From the IMG/VR virus record IMGVR_UViG_3300025897_000059, positions 1 through 27,893 of that record: a stretch of 27,893 bases of DNA, one strand, 5' to 3'. The stretch is from a virus. Under the pieces are notes generated by a model. It was not told the origin of the DNA. It did no database searches and worked only from the letters and a program-made list of their open reading frames with translations. Position 1 is the first letter of the stretch, and every line of letters begins with the position of its first letter. Made by a program: the position numbers and the translations under genes. Shown piece by piece: positions 1 through 8,253 of this stretch.

Positions 1-135
1 AAGATTATCATTAATATCATAGATATGTAATTCTACTACGTCTTCTTTTCTTCCAAAAGTTTTTACAATTACTTTTGAATTAATAGAATCAAGTTCTAAT
101 AATTGTGTGGAGGATATGTCTAATATTTGAGCCAT
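1..135 (-). CDS. Unrecognised tail-cluster protein, C-terminus cut by window edge
   Basis: An open frame starts at ATG 133-135 on the minus strand and runs off the left edge, so 45 N-terminal codons are visible, beginning MAQILDISS. It lies 12 bases downstream of the preceding gene in the same direction, which places it at the distal end of the baseplate/tail operon. The visible part is mixed strand-like sequence with no motif I recognise. Start choice is supported by the tight spacing. Its tail or structural role is inferred only from position. Confidence 0.6.
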   Translation of the reverse strand, partial: MAQILDISSTQLLELDSINSKVIVKTFGRKEDVVELHIYDINDNL

Positions 136-147
136 AAGGGTTATTTT

Positions 148-720
148 CTAATCATCAAATTGTCTTTCATCAAATCTATTTATTGACATTAAATCTACAT
201 TTAAGTCTTTTATTTCATCAATAGGAGGACCTGCTAATATACCCCCTATACAAGATTGGCTTACTAAAATTACAAAATCATCATCAGGTATGCCTTTTTT
301 ACCTGATCTTCTTTTAATAAGTTGTAAAGCTTCTCTATTATTTATTTGTCTTCTTCTTCCTGAATGCATATAATACATGTTTCCATTATTTTCTAAAACT
401 GATCCATTTTTAAAAAAGGGATGTTCATTTTCTATAGACCATATATCCTCATTTATTTGTTGTATTTGTGATCGTAATTCTTGAATATCTAAATCTTTTG
501 GATTTATAGGATAACCAGCATATCTTATACTTTCTTGTACTATATTAAAATGGGTATTACTTTTACCTTCTTTTATTATATCATAAAACAACAAATCATA
601 CATATTAAATAAATCATCTATTGTGTAAGGTTTAGGTACAAATTCTACAAATTCTTTGTCTAAAGAATCTTGAACTTTTGTAGCTCCATAAATAGTTTTA
701 GTTAAATTTAATGTTTCCAT
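148..720 (-). CDS. Virion/tail-cluster protein, paralogue of the neighbouring 441-residue protein
   Basis: A 190-residue protein with no family I can name. Residues about 33-140 share a pattern with the gene immediately upstream (734-2059). Both have an aromatic-rich LFYDI block, then a K-G-x-x-x-H region, an IVQ-S/x-x-x-Y segment, a coiled acidic stretch, a G-(S/T)-x-L turn and a final basic helix beginning (A/V)-(L/Y)-x-(L/I)-(I/V)-K-R. This suggests tandem duplication of a structural domain, with this copy lacking the long C-terminal part of its neighbour. It is 13 bases from the upstream gene and belongs to the same operon as the baseplate genes, so a baseplate or tail-fibre-attachment role is likely but unproven. 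Confidence 0.75.
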   Translation of the reverse strand: METLNLTKTIYGATKVQDSLDKEFVEFVPKPYTIDDLFNMYDLLFYDIIKEGKSNTHFNIVQESIRYAGYPINPKDLDIQELRSQIQQINEDIWSIENEHPFFKNGSVLENNGNMYYMHSGRRRQINNREALQLIKRRSGKKGIPDDDFVILVSQSCIGGILAGPPIDEIKDLNVDLMSINRFDERQFDD

Positions 721-733
721 AGTAATTATTTAT

Positions 734-2059
734 TTAACCGATTCCATAACATGAACCATCATCTGTATTGGCTTCAGGATTAGAATTAGCATAACCCTCC
801 TCAGCACAACCATATATTACTGGTACACAAGAATCATCATCAAATGATGCATTTGAATTATAATTAAAAGCTGTTGGGTCTGTACACCCACCTATTAAAT
901 CTGAAGATGTACTGTTAACTTGTTCTTCATAATTAAATACTTCTGTTGGTTTTCCTACAGGGTGGATATATTCGAATTCTAATAATCCTACTTTTTCAAA
1001 TAAACCATCATTTTCTCCTGATATTTGTTGTTGTAAAATTAAAGAATTAAGACCTAATGTTCTATCAGTTATGTCAAAAGATGGATTATCTTTTCTCCAA
1101 TATACTCTTTGTGTTTCTCCTGATTCTATTCTTCGAGAAGTAGTTCTAGTACCATCAAGTGTCCAATATCTTAATAAACATGCATCATATGATGAAACAT
1201 CAGAATTTATATCTAATGGGGATTCTAAACAAGTTACATCTGCAGCAAAATAATCTAATATATTAGCTAATGATGTGTCTATTTCTCTATCTGGACCTGA
1301 TGGTACATTAAGATCAACATCTGAAGTTATGTCTTTTCCTGTAGGTATTGCATTTAAATCATTTACGTGTAATAATTCTACTATATCAATATCTTTATCT
1401 CCTAAAAGTTCTTGTTTGTCTGTATCATAAGTCATATTAGTAAAACCAAGAGCTCTTTTAACTATTTTATATACATCATAACTTTTAAATTCTCTTTTTA
1501 ATCCTTCTTGCATAACCCAAATAGGAAGACCTTGAGGAACTCCTTCTACTACTTCAGCATTCCATCCATGTGTGCGTAAAAAAGTACCATTAGGGTAAAA
1601 TACATTTTCTTTAGGTTCTGGATTTTGTTTTAAATTTAGTTCTTCATCTTTTTTTTCTAAATCTTCTAATAATTTTTCTATTATAGATTCTTTAGGATCA
1701 TTGTAATCATTTATATATTCTTGACTTTGTACAATTAAAGAATTATGAGATTTTTCTCCCTTTTTAGGAATATCATAAAATAAATTTTCATAAACTTCAA
1801 AAAATTTAGGTATAGTATAATTAGGATTAGATTTTATAAGTTCAGAAAAAGAAGTATTTATAAAGTCAGTTGTTTGTTTATTTTTATAAACTTTTTTATT
1901 TAAACTAATTATTGCTTTTTTATTTTTTATTTTAGATTTTTGAAGAGATACTTTTATCTTAGATAACTTATCATTTTTTAAATCTTGCTTAGTATATAAA
2001 TTAGGTGTATTATCTTGAAATTTGGATTTAAGACTTATATTTTTAGATTTAGTAGCCAT
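734..2059 (-). CDS. Tail-cluster protein with C-terminal GCTD/DDGSC Cys repeats
   Basis: A 441-residue protein. It has a Lys/Asn-rich N-terminus (about 1-75), a domain at about 80-205 shared with the next gene (148-720), a middle region I do not recognise, and a C-terminal tail at about 391-441. The tail holds two copies of the repeat G-C-(T/A)-(D/E)...F/Y-N-x-N...A-x-x-D-D-(G/D)-S-C. That is the same repeat that fills the 1465-residue secreted protein at 15315-19712. The start overlaps the upstream stop by one base (TAATG), indicating translational coupling within the baseplate operon. The repeats presumably form small disulfide- or metal-stabilised modules exposed on the virion, which is inference. 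A fibre or fibre-adaptor role is possible. Confidence 0.75.
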   Translation of the reverse strand: MATKSKNISLKSKFQDNTPNLYTKQDLKNDKLSKIKVSLQKSKIKNKKAIISLNKKVYKNKQTTDFINTSFSELIKSNPNYTIPKFFEVYENLFYDIPKKGEKSHNSLIVQSQEYINDYNDPKESIIEKLLEDLEKKDEELNLKQNPEPKENVFYPNGTFLRTHGWNAEVVEGVPQGLPIWVMQEGLKREFKSYDVYKIVKRALGFTNMTYDTDKQELLGDKDIDIVELLHVNDLNAIPTGKDITSDVDLNVPSGPDREIDTSLANILDYFAADVTCLESPLDINSDVSSYDACLLRYWTLDGTRTTSRRIESGETQRVYWRKDNPSFDITDRTLGLNSLILQQQISGENDGLFEKVGLLEFEYIHPVGKPTEVFNYEEQVNSTSSDLIGGCTDPTAFNYNSNASFDDDSCVPVIYGCAEEGYANSNPEANTDDGSCYGIG

Positions 2060-3216
2060 TATCTAACTACTTTAAAATGATAATCATCATCATATATAGT
2101 AGTACCATCATTATTTTTATGTTTAAATAAAATACGATAATATCTTTCTGGTTGTAAACCTTTCATATATAATTTAAAATACATTCCTTCTGAATCAGCA
2201 CTCATTTTTGTAAAGTTATCATCAAAAGGGATAACTTCTTCTTCAGTGTAAGCATCTCTTATACTATAAAAAGATGATGTTGTAAAATATCCTACATTTA
2301 AATAATTTGATGTTGTTGAAAATGTTCTATTTGGGTATTTATCTCTAACATGAATTCTTAATAGTGCTTCATCATTTTGATTAAACTCTTGTTTATTTTT
2401 ATATAAAGTTACATTTAAACTTCCACTTTTTTTAGATACAGATTGTTTAGTGTGTGCACTATCATCCCATTTAAAACATAGTTTTGGAGGATATATTGTG
2501 TGAGTGTCAACTGAAAAATATTGCATCTCACCAAAACTACTTGATGTATTTTCTTCTACTGAATCTGGGTGTTTTACAATAAAACCATTATTAGTTACAC
2601 CTGTTGGGTAAGTATCTCCTGCAAATAAACTTGCTGAATGTTTTTGTACTATTGAAGTTACATCCATGTCAATATCTAAACTATCGCTATTTAAAAATTG
2701 TTGAGAACCTTGAAATAAACTACCTGTGTACCAACTTCCTCCTCCTTTTTCTAATCCACTTCCTGATATAATTGATCCTGTGGTTCCAGCTTGAAAACTT
2801 GATGTTGGCCATGGTGATTGAGTTACACTATTATCTCTATATTTCCATGTAACACCATTAGAACTTGTAGGTAAATTTGAATATCTACCTGATCCTTCAT
2901 GCCATGATTGAGACACAGCAAATGCTTCTACATTAAGAATAGTAGTTAAAGTTTGTGGTTGTACAGTTGTTAGTTGAAGATTTGCTTTTGTTGTTCCATC
3001 ATTAAACTTTGCAGAACCAATTGTATCTGAAATTATGGATTTTATTTCATCATTTTTAAATTTAATAAGAATTCTTGAAGGATAATGTCTTGAATTAGTA
3101 GTTCCTCTTTCTTTTACAAGTTCTAAGATTTCATCTTTACCTGCATTCATAAAGGTTCTGTCTGGGTGACTGTATATTGTTGAGTCTATTTCTGGAAATA
3201 TTGAGTAGTATGCCAT
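2059..3216 (-). CDS. Probable virion structural protein downstream of gp6
   Basis: A 385-residue protein rich in Ser, Thr, Gly and aromatic residues, in the beta-strand-dominated style of phage structural proteins. The N-terminus contains a segment around residues 30-60 (rich in K-E and I-L-I-K-F) followed by long Ser/Gly-rich stretches. The C-terminal 100 residues look like a beta-sandwich (LLRIHVRDKYP, then ...YRILFKHK). No catalytic motif or signal peptide is visible. It lies 2 bases after the gp6-like gene and overlaps the next gene by one base, so it is co-translated with the baseplate wedge set. A baseplate or fibre-associated role follows from position only. Confidence 0.7.
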   Translation of the reverse strand: MAYYSIFPEIDSTIYSHPDRTFMNAGKDEILELVKERGTTNSRHYPSRILIKFKNDEIKSIISDTIGSAKFNDGTTKANLQLTTVQPQTLTTILNVEAFAVSQSWHEGSGRYSNLPTSSNGVTWKYRDNSVTQSPWPTSSFQAGTTGSIISGSGLEKGGGSWYTGSLFQGSQQFLNSDSLDIDMDVTSIVQKHSASLFAGDTYPTGVTNNGFIVKHPDSVEENTSSSFGEMQYFSVDTHTIYPPKLCFKWDDSAHTKQSVSKKSGSLNVTLYKNKQEFNQNDEALLRIHVRDKYPNRTFSTTSNYLNVGYFTTSSFYSIRDAYTEEEVIPFDDNFTKMSADSEGMYFKLYMKGLQPERYYRILFKHKNNDGTTIYDDDYHFKVVR

Positions 3217-3218
3217 TT

Positions 3219-5111
3219 TTAATAAATTATTACTCGACCATTAATGTCTGAGTTTGGATATTTTAGTTCGAAAATACTTGGGTCTAATGAAGGATATATT
3301 ACTCCTTTTTTAGTAGCTCCCATAAAATCATATTTGTATTGTGAATAACCTAATGATGCTCCATTTTTATTTATAAGTTCTACTTTTTCTACTGTTTGAA
3401 CTCCAATTACTCCTGCTATTAAATTTTCTATTTCAGATATTATAATAGGTTGGTTTACTTGCCAGTTATCAATATTAAAGTAGTCTTTTAATTCATTAAT
3501 ACAATTTAAAATTACTTCATTATTATTATAATTTTTAAAAGAAGTTATTTCAAAATCAAGAGAAAAATTAATTACAAATGCATTTTTAATATTAATTGCA
3601 TCTGTTAGCATTCTAAATTGTTCAAGATATGTTGATAAATTAGTTTTTGTAGCTGTATTAAGATTTGTTAAATTTTTATTATTATCATATCCTAAAGTAT
3701 ATAAATTTAAAGCTAGTGGATTTGGAATACGATTAGGCTCTGTTGTAAGTGGTGATAATTGATCATCTTGAGTTATATAAGCTTTAGATACTCTTCCTAA
3801 TTGAGAAGGCATAGATAAAGTTCTAATTAAATAATCTTCTTTAGTTACTGTTCTTTGTTGAGCTGCAAAATTAGCCATTGCATTTTGTCTTATTTCTTCT
3901 ATAGTTTCTCCTGATCCCCCTCCTCTTGCTGCTTCTACATTATTAACTGCTACTGAACTTTTTACAAAATTTAACATTCCTCTATTTAAACCAATTCTGT
4001 TTGAAGATAAAATAGTTTCTATTTCTGTTATAGTATTTGCGTTAACATTTGAATTTAATCCTCCTCCTACAATGTAAGTGATTGTTAGTGTTGTATTTGT
4101 AGGTGTTTCTCCATAAGCTTTAGTATATAAGAAATTTGAAGGATCATATGCTACATCTAATTTACTTCTTCCATCATTAATTCCTAAACCTATATTATTA
4201 GGATCTGGTATTATTGCTGAATCTGAATTGTCAGTTGATCCAGGTCCAAATTGAATTTCTAACGTATTATCTTGTTTAAAACGTGTTACAAATCTTTTTG
4301 GTGTTTTTTTAATTTTTAAAAGAAAAGGTGTTTGTTGATTAAATTGATGTAAATCAGGATCATTAGCTGCATTATTTTTTAATTGTTCAAATATAGTATC
4401 TTGAGCTAAATAAGGAACTTCTGTCCAATTATTTCCATCTGAATCTACTATTGATTCTATTGATATTATATCTTTATCAAATAAACTTAATGTTTTAAAT
4501 TGTTCAGCACTACCTATAGTAAATGTTTTTGTTTTTTTAGTTCCTGATATTGATTTTACTTTCTTTTTTAATAAATAATATTCAGGATTATTTGATGAAT
4601 CAAACTGATATATGCTTGTTACTGTAGGGTCAAAAGAAGAAGAAAAACCAAATCTTACATCGTCTGTTGTGTAAAATTGAGAACCCTCAGTTGAATTAAA
4701 AGTAGATCCTGCTTCTATATTTAAAGTAAAACTATAATCCGGTAAATATTCTCCTGATTTATTTATAGAAGGAACTAATTGAAATAACTCTAAATCAACA
4801 GATGCAGCTGATGTTACTTTAGGTTTATATCCTAATGCATAAGATAAATTATATAAATTTTCTTTTTCTTGTGCTAATAATAAGAAACATTCTCTTAATT
4901 GTGTGTCTGTGTAAAAAGATAACACATCTCCTACATAAGATGCCATTTCAAGAAACATCATTCCTGGATTTCCTTCACTAAAATCATTAAAATTATTTGG
5001 AAAATATATTTCTGCAAAATCCATTAATTGGTTTTTGTAAGAATTATAATCTTTACTCAAATATTTAACGTCCTTATCTTGTGTTTTATTTGATATTTTA
5101 TTGTAAGCCAT
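3219..5111 (-). CDS. Baseplate wedge protein, gp6-like (baseplate J family)
   Basis: A 630-residue protein matching the T4 gp6 / baseplate-J organisation. Near residues 35-75 is the characteristic block with F-x-E-G-N-P-G-M-M-F-L-E-M-x-S-Y-V-G-D-V-L-S-F-Y, followed by repeated L-G-Y-K-P. A central region has an IQFGPG strand-turn. A basic A-R-G-G-G-S-G-E-T segment near residue 395 sits before the conserved Q-R-T-V-T-K-E-D-Y-L motif of baseplate J proteins. In T4-like phages gp6 forms the ring that joins the wedges and drives sheath contraction. It directly follows the gp25-like gene with a one-base TAATG overlap, and gp25 is its structural partner. The length fits the T4 homologue (about 660). 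Confidence 0.9.
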   Translation of the reverse strand: MAYNKISNKTQDKDVKYLSKDYNSYKNQLMDFAEIYFPNNFNDFSEGNPGMMFLEMASYVGDVLSFYTDTQLRECFLLLAQEKENLYNLSYALGYKPKVTSAASVDLELFQLVPSINKSGEYLPDYSFTLNIEAGSTFNSTEGSQFYTTDDVRFGFSSSFDPTVTSIYQFDSSNNPEYYLLKKKVKSISGTKKTKTFTIGSAEQFKTLSLFDKDIISIESIVDSDGNNWTEVPYLAQDTIFEQLKNNAANDPDLHQFNQQTPFLLKIKKTPKRFVTRFKQDNTLEIQFGPGSTDNSDSAIIPDPNNIGLGINDGRSKLDVAYDPSNFLYTKAYGETPTNTTLTITYIVGGGLNSNVNANTITEIETILSSNRIGLNRGMLNFVKSSVAVNNVEAARGGGSGETIEEIRQNAMANFAAQQRTVTKEDYLIRTLSMPSQLGRVSKAYITQDDQLSPLTTEPNRIPNPLALNLYTLGYDNNKNLTNLNTATKTNLSTYLEQFRMLTDAINIKNAFVINFSLDFEITSFKNYNNNEVILNCINELKDYFNIDNWQVNQPIIISEIENLIAGVIGVQTVEKVELINKNGASLGYSQYKYDFMGATKKGVIYPSLDPSIFELKYPNSDINGRVIIY

Positions 5112-5521
5112 TATTGGTTAAAATTAAGTTGTATTGCATCTACAGTATTATCTGAATTAATACTATATGTTATTTTTATAAATAATAAATGTTCATCTTC
5201 TAAAAAATTAATATCTGTGTCTATTAATGATATTTCAGGTATGTAAAAATTTATTTGTGCATTTATTAATGTATTTAAAGAATCTATATCTACATTTGGT
5301 TCAAATAAATAATGTTTTAATCCTACTCCAAAATTGGGTTCATTTACTCTTTCACCTGGTTGGGTTAATAAAACATTTAATAAATTAGATTTTACTTGTT
5401 CTTTTAAGGTTTGAGTTCCCTTAAACATATTATTATCATCTAAAGGAAAAGCAACCCCAATACTAACATTTTTGTTAATATCTAATGGACTTATTCTTCT
5501 TGTAGAATTTATTATGGGCAT
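5111..5521 (-). CDS. Baseplate wedge protein, gp25-like
   Basis: A 136-residue protein of the gp25 / phage W family. It has the typical N-terminal S-I-G-V-A-F-P-L segment, then L-K-E-Q-V-K-S-N-L-L-N-V-L-L-T-Q-P-G-E-R-V-x-x-P-x-F-G-V-G-L at about 40-70. That L-L-x-T-x-x-G-E-R segment is the family hallmark. The C-terminus is an alternating I-x-I-x-Y-S-I strand. Gp25 nucleates the sheath on the baseplate with gp6 and gp53, and the gp6-like gene follows immediately. The family was once annotated as lysozyme, but no catalytic residues are expected. The ATG at 5519-5521 is 3 bases from the previous gene. Confidence 0.9.
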   Translation of the reverse strand: MPIINSTRRISPLDINKNVSIGVAFPLDDNNMFKGTQTLKEQVKSNLLNVLLTQPGERVNEPNFGVGLKHYLFEPNVDIDSLNTLINAQINFYIPEISLIDTDINFLEDEHLLFIKITYSINSDNTVDAIQLNFNQ

Positions 5522-5524
5522 TTA

Positions 5525-5977
5525 TTATCTTCCTTTTTTCTTATCTATTGCTTTCATTAAACCACTATAATCTCTTGTAACTGCGTTTGCTACTGAATCA
5601 GGCATACCAGCTGTGTCCATTGGTAAGGGAGCTCCTGTTGAAAATGGTTGTGATAAATTTACAGGAGCATTTCCAGATTCTACATTTGTATCACCCATTG
5701 CTGTTTCATTTAATAATGCATTTAAAGATGCATCTTTTGTGTAATTTAAGTTTGGTGTTTCTTTTTTAATTATAGGATTTGTACCCATAATTTTTTGTTT
5801 TAAAGAATTTTTTACTGTTTTTGGAACTTCAACCATTCTTTCAGTGTGTTCTACTATTGTTGGTTTTAATTCATCACGTAAATCTTCTTTAAGTGATTTA
5901 ATTTCTCTGCGTAATGCATAATCGATTTCTTCTCTAACTACTTTTCTAATTAGATTTTCAAAAGTTTTTGCTTTCAT
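5525..5977 (-). CDS. Unrecognised small protein of the baseplate operon
   Basis: A 150-residue protein with a charged helical N-terminus (about 1-65, alternating R/K and E, probable coiled coil) and a C-terminal half that is low-complexity, Pro/Asn/Ser-rich and likely disordered, ending KKKGR. No enzymatic motif is visible. It sits between the hydrophobic protein at 6012-6938 and the gp25-like gene, 3 bases from the latter. The leader upstream of its start contains ATATTTATTA, a motif seen before two other genes in this window. A scaffold or tail-assembly role is a guess from position. Confidence 0.65.
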   Translation of the reverse strand: MKAKTFENLIRKVVREEIDYALRREIKSLKEDLRDELKPTIVEHTERMVEVPKTVKNSLKQKIMGTNPIIKKETPNLNYTKDASLNALLNETAMGDTNVESGNAPVNLSQPFSTGAPLPMDTAGMPDSVANAVTRDYSGLMKAIDKKKGR

Positions 5978-6011
5978 TGTTAATTGTGTTTATTAATAAA
6001 TATAAAATTTT

Positions 6012-6938
6012 TTAAGGTAATGGTACAGTTTTTACTTCATAGCTTGTTTGAAGATCATCTTCTGTTCTTATTAACCTTTCTATTATTTTTGTTTTTCCTT
6101 CTATTTCTAAATCTGTTAAAAGATCATTATATAATATAGTCATTTTATCTCGTATATCTGTTGTATCTAAGGAGGTTAATGTTCCTTGTGCTGCTTTATC
6201 TATTGATATTTGAATTTGTTCATCTAATAAGTCAGTGTTTATATTTCCTTCGTTATCCACTGGTGATTGATTAGATACATTACATTTTTTAATATAATTT
6301 CTATATAAAAATATAGCGAAATCCCTTAATTTAGTTATTACTGCTATTAGGCCTTTAATCGCAGCAATGACTACTTCCATAATGCTAAATAATTTTTCTA
6401 TTGCTTTTAGTATTGTTGGTAAAGTTGCTACTATTGTTAGTGCTAATTTTGCATATTCTTTTATTTTACCAAGAATTAATCTTTTTTTCTCTCCCATAAA
6501 ATCAATAACTTTTCCATTAGCAAAAGGACCTGAAGATGTTGCTAATGCTATTTCTGCCGCTATTACTACTATTAATAAAGCTGGTACTAAAATATCTTGT
6601 ATTATTTCTAATATTTTTCTTATTTTAGGTATTATTTTATCTCTTATTTTTTTTAATTTTTTATCTAAATTTTGAGTTTTTTCTAATCCTTTTTGAGGAA
6701 TTTTTTGTAAATTATCTAAAAGTTTAATAAGTTTTTCATATGTTTTTGTTACTTTTGCTTGAGATTTAATATCACAAGCATCAGATATAAATTTATCTTT
6801 AAGTTCGTCTTTATTAGGAAGTTTTTCTTTTACTTTTTGAACTTGTTTTGTACCTTGATTTCTTAAATCTCCTTTAACTTTATAAAGCTGTTTGTCTATT
6901 TGACTATTTATTAGATTTCTTATTGTAGTTGATGACAT
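6012..6938 (-). CDS. Coiled-coil protein with central hydrophobic helices (tail-cluster)
   Basis: A 308-residue protein. Residues about 1-110 are highly charged and Lys-rich, predicted as long helices or coiled coil. Residues about 110-135 form one strongly hydrophobic segment rich in I, L, V and A. Residues about 155-215 contain two or three more hydrophobic helices. The C-terminal 80 residues are soluble and acidic. Phage tail genes with this arrangement often encode proteins packed in the tail or baseplate hub that insert into the host membrane, but I recognise no named family, so that role is inference. It starts 1 base after the preceding gene ends. Confidence 0.7.
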   Translation of the reverse strand: MSSTTIRNLINSQIDKQLYKVKGDLRNQGTKQVQKVKEKLPNKDELKDKFISDACDIKSQAKVTKTYEKLIKLLDNLQKIPQKGLEKTQNLDKKLKKIRDKIIPKIRKILEIIQDILVPALLIVVIAAEIALATSSGPFANGKVIDFMGEKKRLILGKIKEYAKLALTIVATLPTILKAIEKLFSIMEVVIAAIKGLIAVITKLRDFAIFLYRNYIKKCNVSNQSPVDNEGNINTDLLDEQIQISIDKAAQGTLTSLDTTDIRDKMTILYNDLLTDLEIEGKTKIIERLIRTEDDLQTSYEVKTVPLP

Positions 6939-6939
6939 C

Positions 6940-7434
6940 TTACGCTATTTTAGTTATTTTACTCTTAAAATTTTGAATATTATCTTTCAAATCTTCTATT
7001 TGTTGTTTTCTTAATGATAACATTGTTTTATTTGAAGGATTAGGACCTGTTGGAGCTCCAGGAGCTGTTGTAATAAATGCAACTTTTGTAACTAAATCAT
7101 CAATTAATCCTTCAAAACATTCTAATAAATCTAATAACCAAATATCTCCTAAATAATCTCCTAATACTGCTGGTTCTGTAGGTAATATATCTTCTCCATA
7201 TTCTCTTTTTAATCCTAAATAAATATTAGGAGAATTTATTACTACTTTACTTGCATTGTCTCCATCTTTTTTATCACTAGTATCAAAATGAATACTACCA
7301 TTAGTACTAAACCCTATTGCTTTATTAGAAAATAAAAGAATAGCATCATCTTTAGCATTAAATAATAATCTGTCTGAGTTTATTATTACTTGTTTTCCTT
7401 GATATATTTCTGGGGCGTCTGGTTTATAAGTCAT
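6940..7434 (-). CDS. Baseplate hub/spike-like beta protein
   Basis: A 164-residue protein. The first 80 residues are short repeated strands of the type V-I-I-N-S-x-R-L-L-F-N-A-K, I-L-L-F-S-N-K-A-I-G-F-S and S-I-H-F-D-T. These resemble the strand ladder of the gp5/gpV-type spike and of other tail-tip proteins. The C-terminus (about 95-164) is helical, with a Pro-rich linker (APGAPTGPNP) and a basic amphipathic helix. It is sandwiched between the M15 peptidase and the hydrophobic tail protein. The spike/hub interpretation rests on strand pattern and gene order, not on a firm family match. Confidence 0.6.
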   Translation of the reverse strand: MTYKPDAPEIYQGKQVIINSDRLLFNAKDDAILLFSNKAIGFSTNGSIHFDTSDKKDGDNASKVVINSPNIYLGLKREYGEDILPTEPAVLGDYLGDIWLLDLLECFEGLIDDLVTKVAFITTAPGAPTGPNPSNKTMLSLRKQQIEDLKDNIQNFKSKITKIA

Positions 7435-7436
7435 TT

Positions 7437-8249
7437 TTAATAAGTATATTGAGCATCACCAAATATATCTTTTTCTACTAATCGGATTGCAAGTGATTGA
7501 TTTTGATTTGTTACTCCTGGTCCTGGAGGACTTTCAACTCCTTCTTCATCTATTGTATAAGCATAAGATTTAAAACCTCCACTTTTAAAATAAAAACCAT
7601 ATTTACCTCTTACATATATAGCATTAGGATGTTTAGATACAGGAGGTTCTACATTTTCAGATTCTTCCATTATATATTCAGGATATGCTCTTTTTATATC
7701 ATGTTGATATTCTCCTATTTGAACTCCTCCATATTTTTTATGTAAAGTAGATGATTTAGAAGCTAATGATGTTTTTTTTCTATTATTATTACTTTTGTAA
7801 GATATATGAACCCAAGATCCATTTATTCCATTACCTTTTTCAGGGAATTCCCAAATCATTTGATCAAAATCTATATTTTGGTCAATAACCCAATTAAATA
7901 TTTCATATGATTTAAAATTTTTAATACTTACTAAATCAGAAGCATATCCATACATGTGTTGACTTTCATCAACCCCACCTATATATTTATTTAAAGCTTT
8001 ACTCCTATAAACTGAAGTTATAACTACATCAGGATATTGTGTTTTTATAGGATTAATACATTTATTCATAAGATTATTTATATTTGTAATAATAGTCTCT
8101 TGTTCTAAATCAGGTCTGTCTGGTGTATAATCATCCCCAGGAACATTGCCTCCTATTAATTCAGCTTCTTCATCTCCACAATAAAAAATACTATTTTTAT
8201 CTAAAGTTGAAGAATATATACATTGTTTTAAGGAAAAAAAAGTTGCCAT
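7437..8249 (-). CDS. Tail-associated peptidoglycan peptidase, M15 (VanY/D-Ala-D-Ala carboxypeptidase-like)
   Basis: A 270-residue protein whose residues about 45-155 match the zinc-dependent M15 peptidase fold. It has a V-I-T-S-V-Y-R-S segment (R82), then S-x-H-x-x-G-x-A-x-D (H98 and D105 as zinc ligands), then a W-E (catalytic E134 candidate) and W-V-H-I (H148 as third ligand). All expected residues are present, so it should cleave peptide cross-links in the host cell wall. The C-terminal 100 residues form an additional beta domain with Tyr/Gly repeats, perhaps for virion attachment. Its place inside the baseplate cluster argues for a virion-borne entry enzyme analogous to the lysozyme of T4 gp5, rather than a lysis endolysin. 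Confidence 0.85.
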   Translation of the reverse strand: MATFFSLKQCIYSSTLDKNSIFYCGDEEAELIGGNVPGDDYTPDRPDLEQETIITNINNLMNKCINPIKTQYPDVVITSVYRSKALNKYIGGVDESQHMYGYASDLVSIKNFKSYEIFNWVIDQNIDFDQMIWEFPEKGNGINGSWVHISYKSNNNRKKTSLASKSSTLHKKYGGVQIGEYQHDIKRAYPEYIMEESENVEPPVSKHPNAIYVRGKYGFYFKSGGFKSYAYTIDEEGVESPPGPGVTNQNQSLAIRLVEKDIFGDAQYTY

Positions 8250-8253
8250 AATT

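Noticed and set aside
5111-5521. gp25-like protein as a lysozyme
   Set aside because: Older annotations of this family say lysozyme, but no catalytic residues are recognisable and its established role is in baseplate structure.
6367-6675. 102-codon plus-strand ORF
   Set aside because: It is antisense to the hydrophobic helices of the tail protein at 6012-6938. Its hydrophobic composition is a mirror effect, and all convincing genes are on the minus strand.
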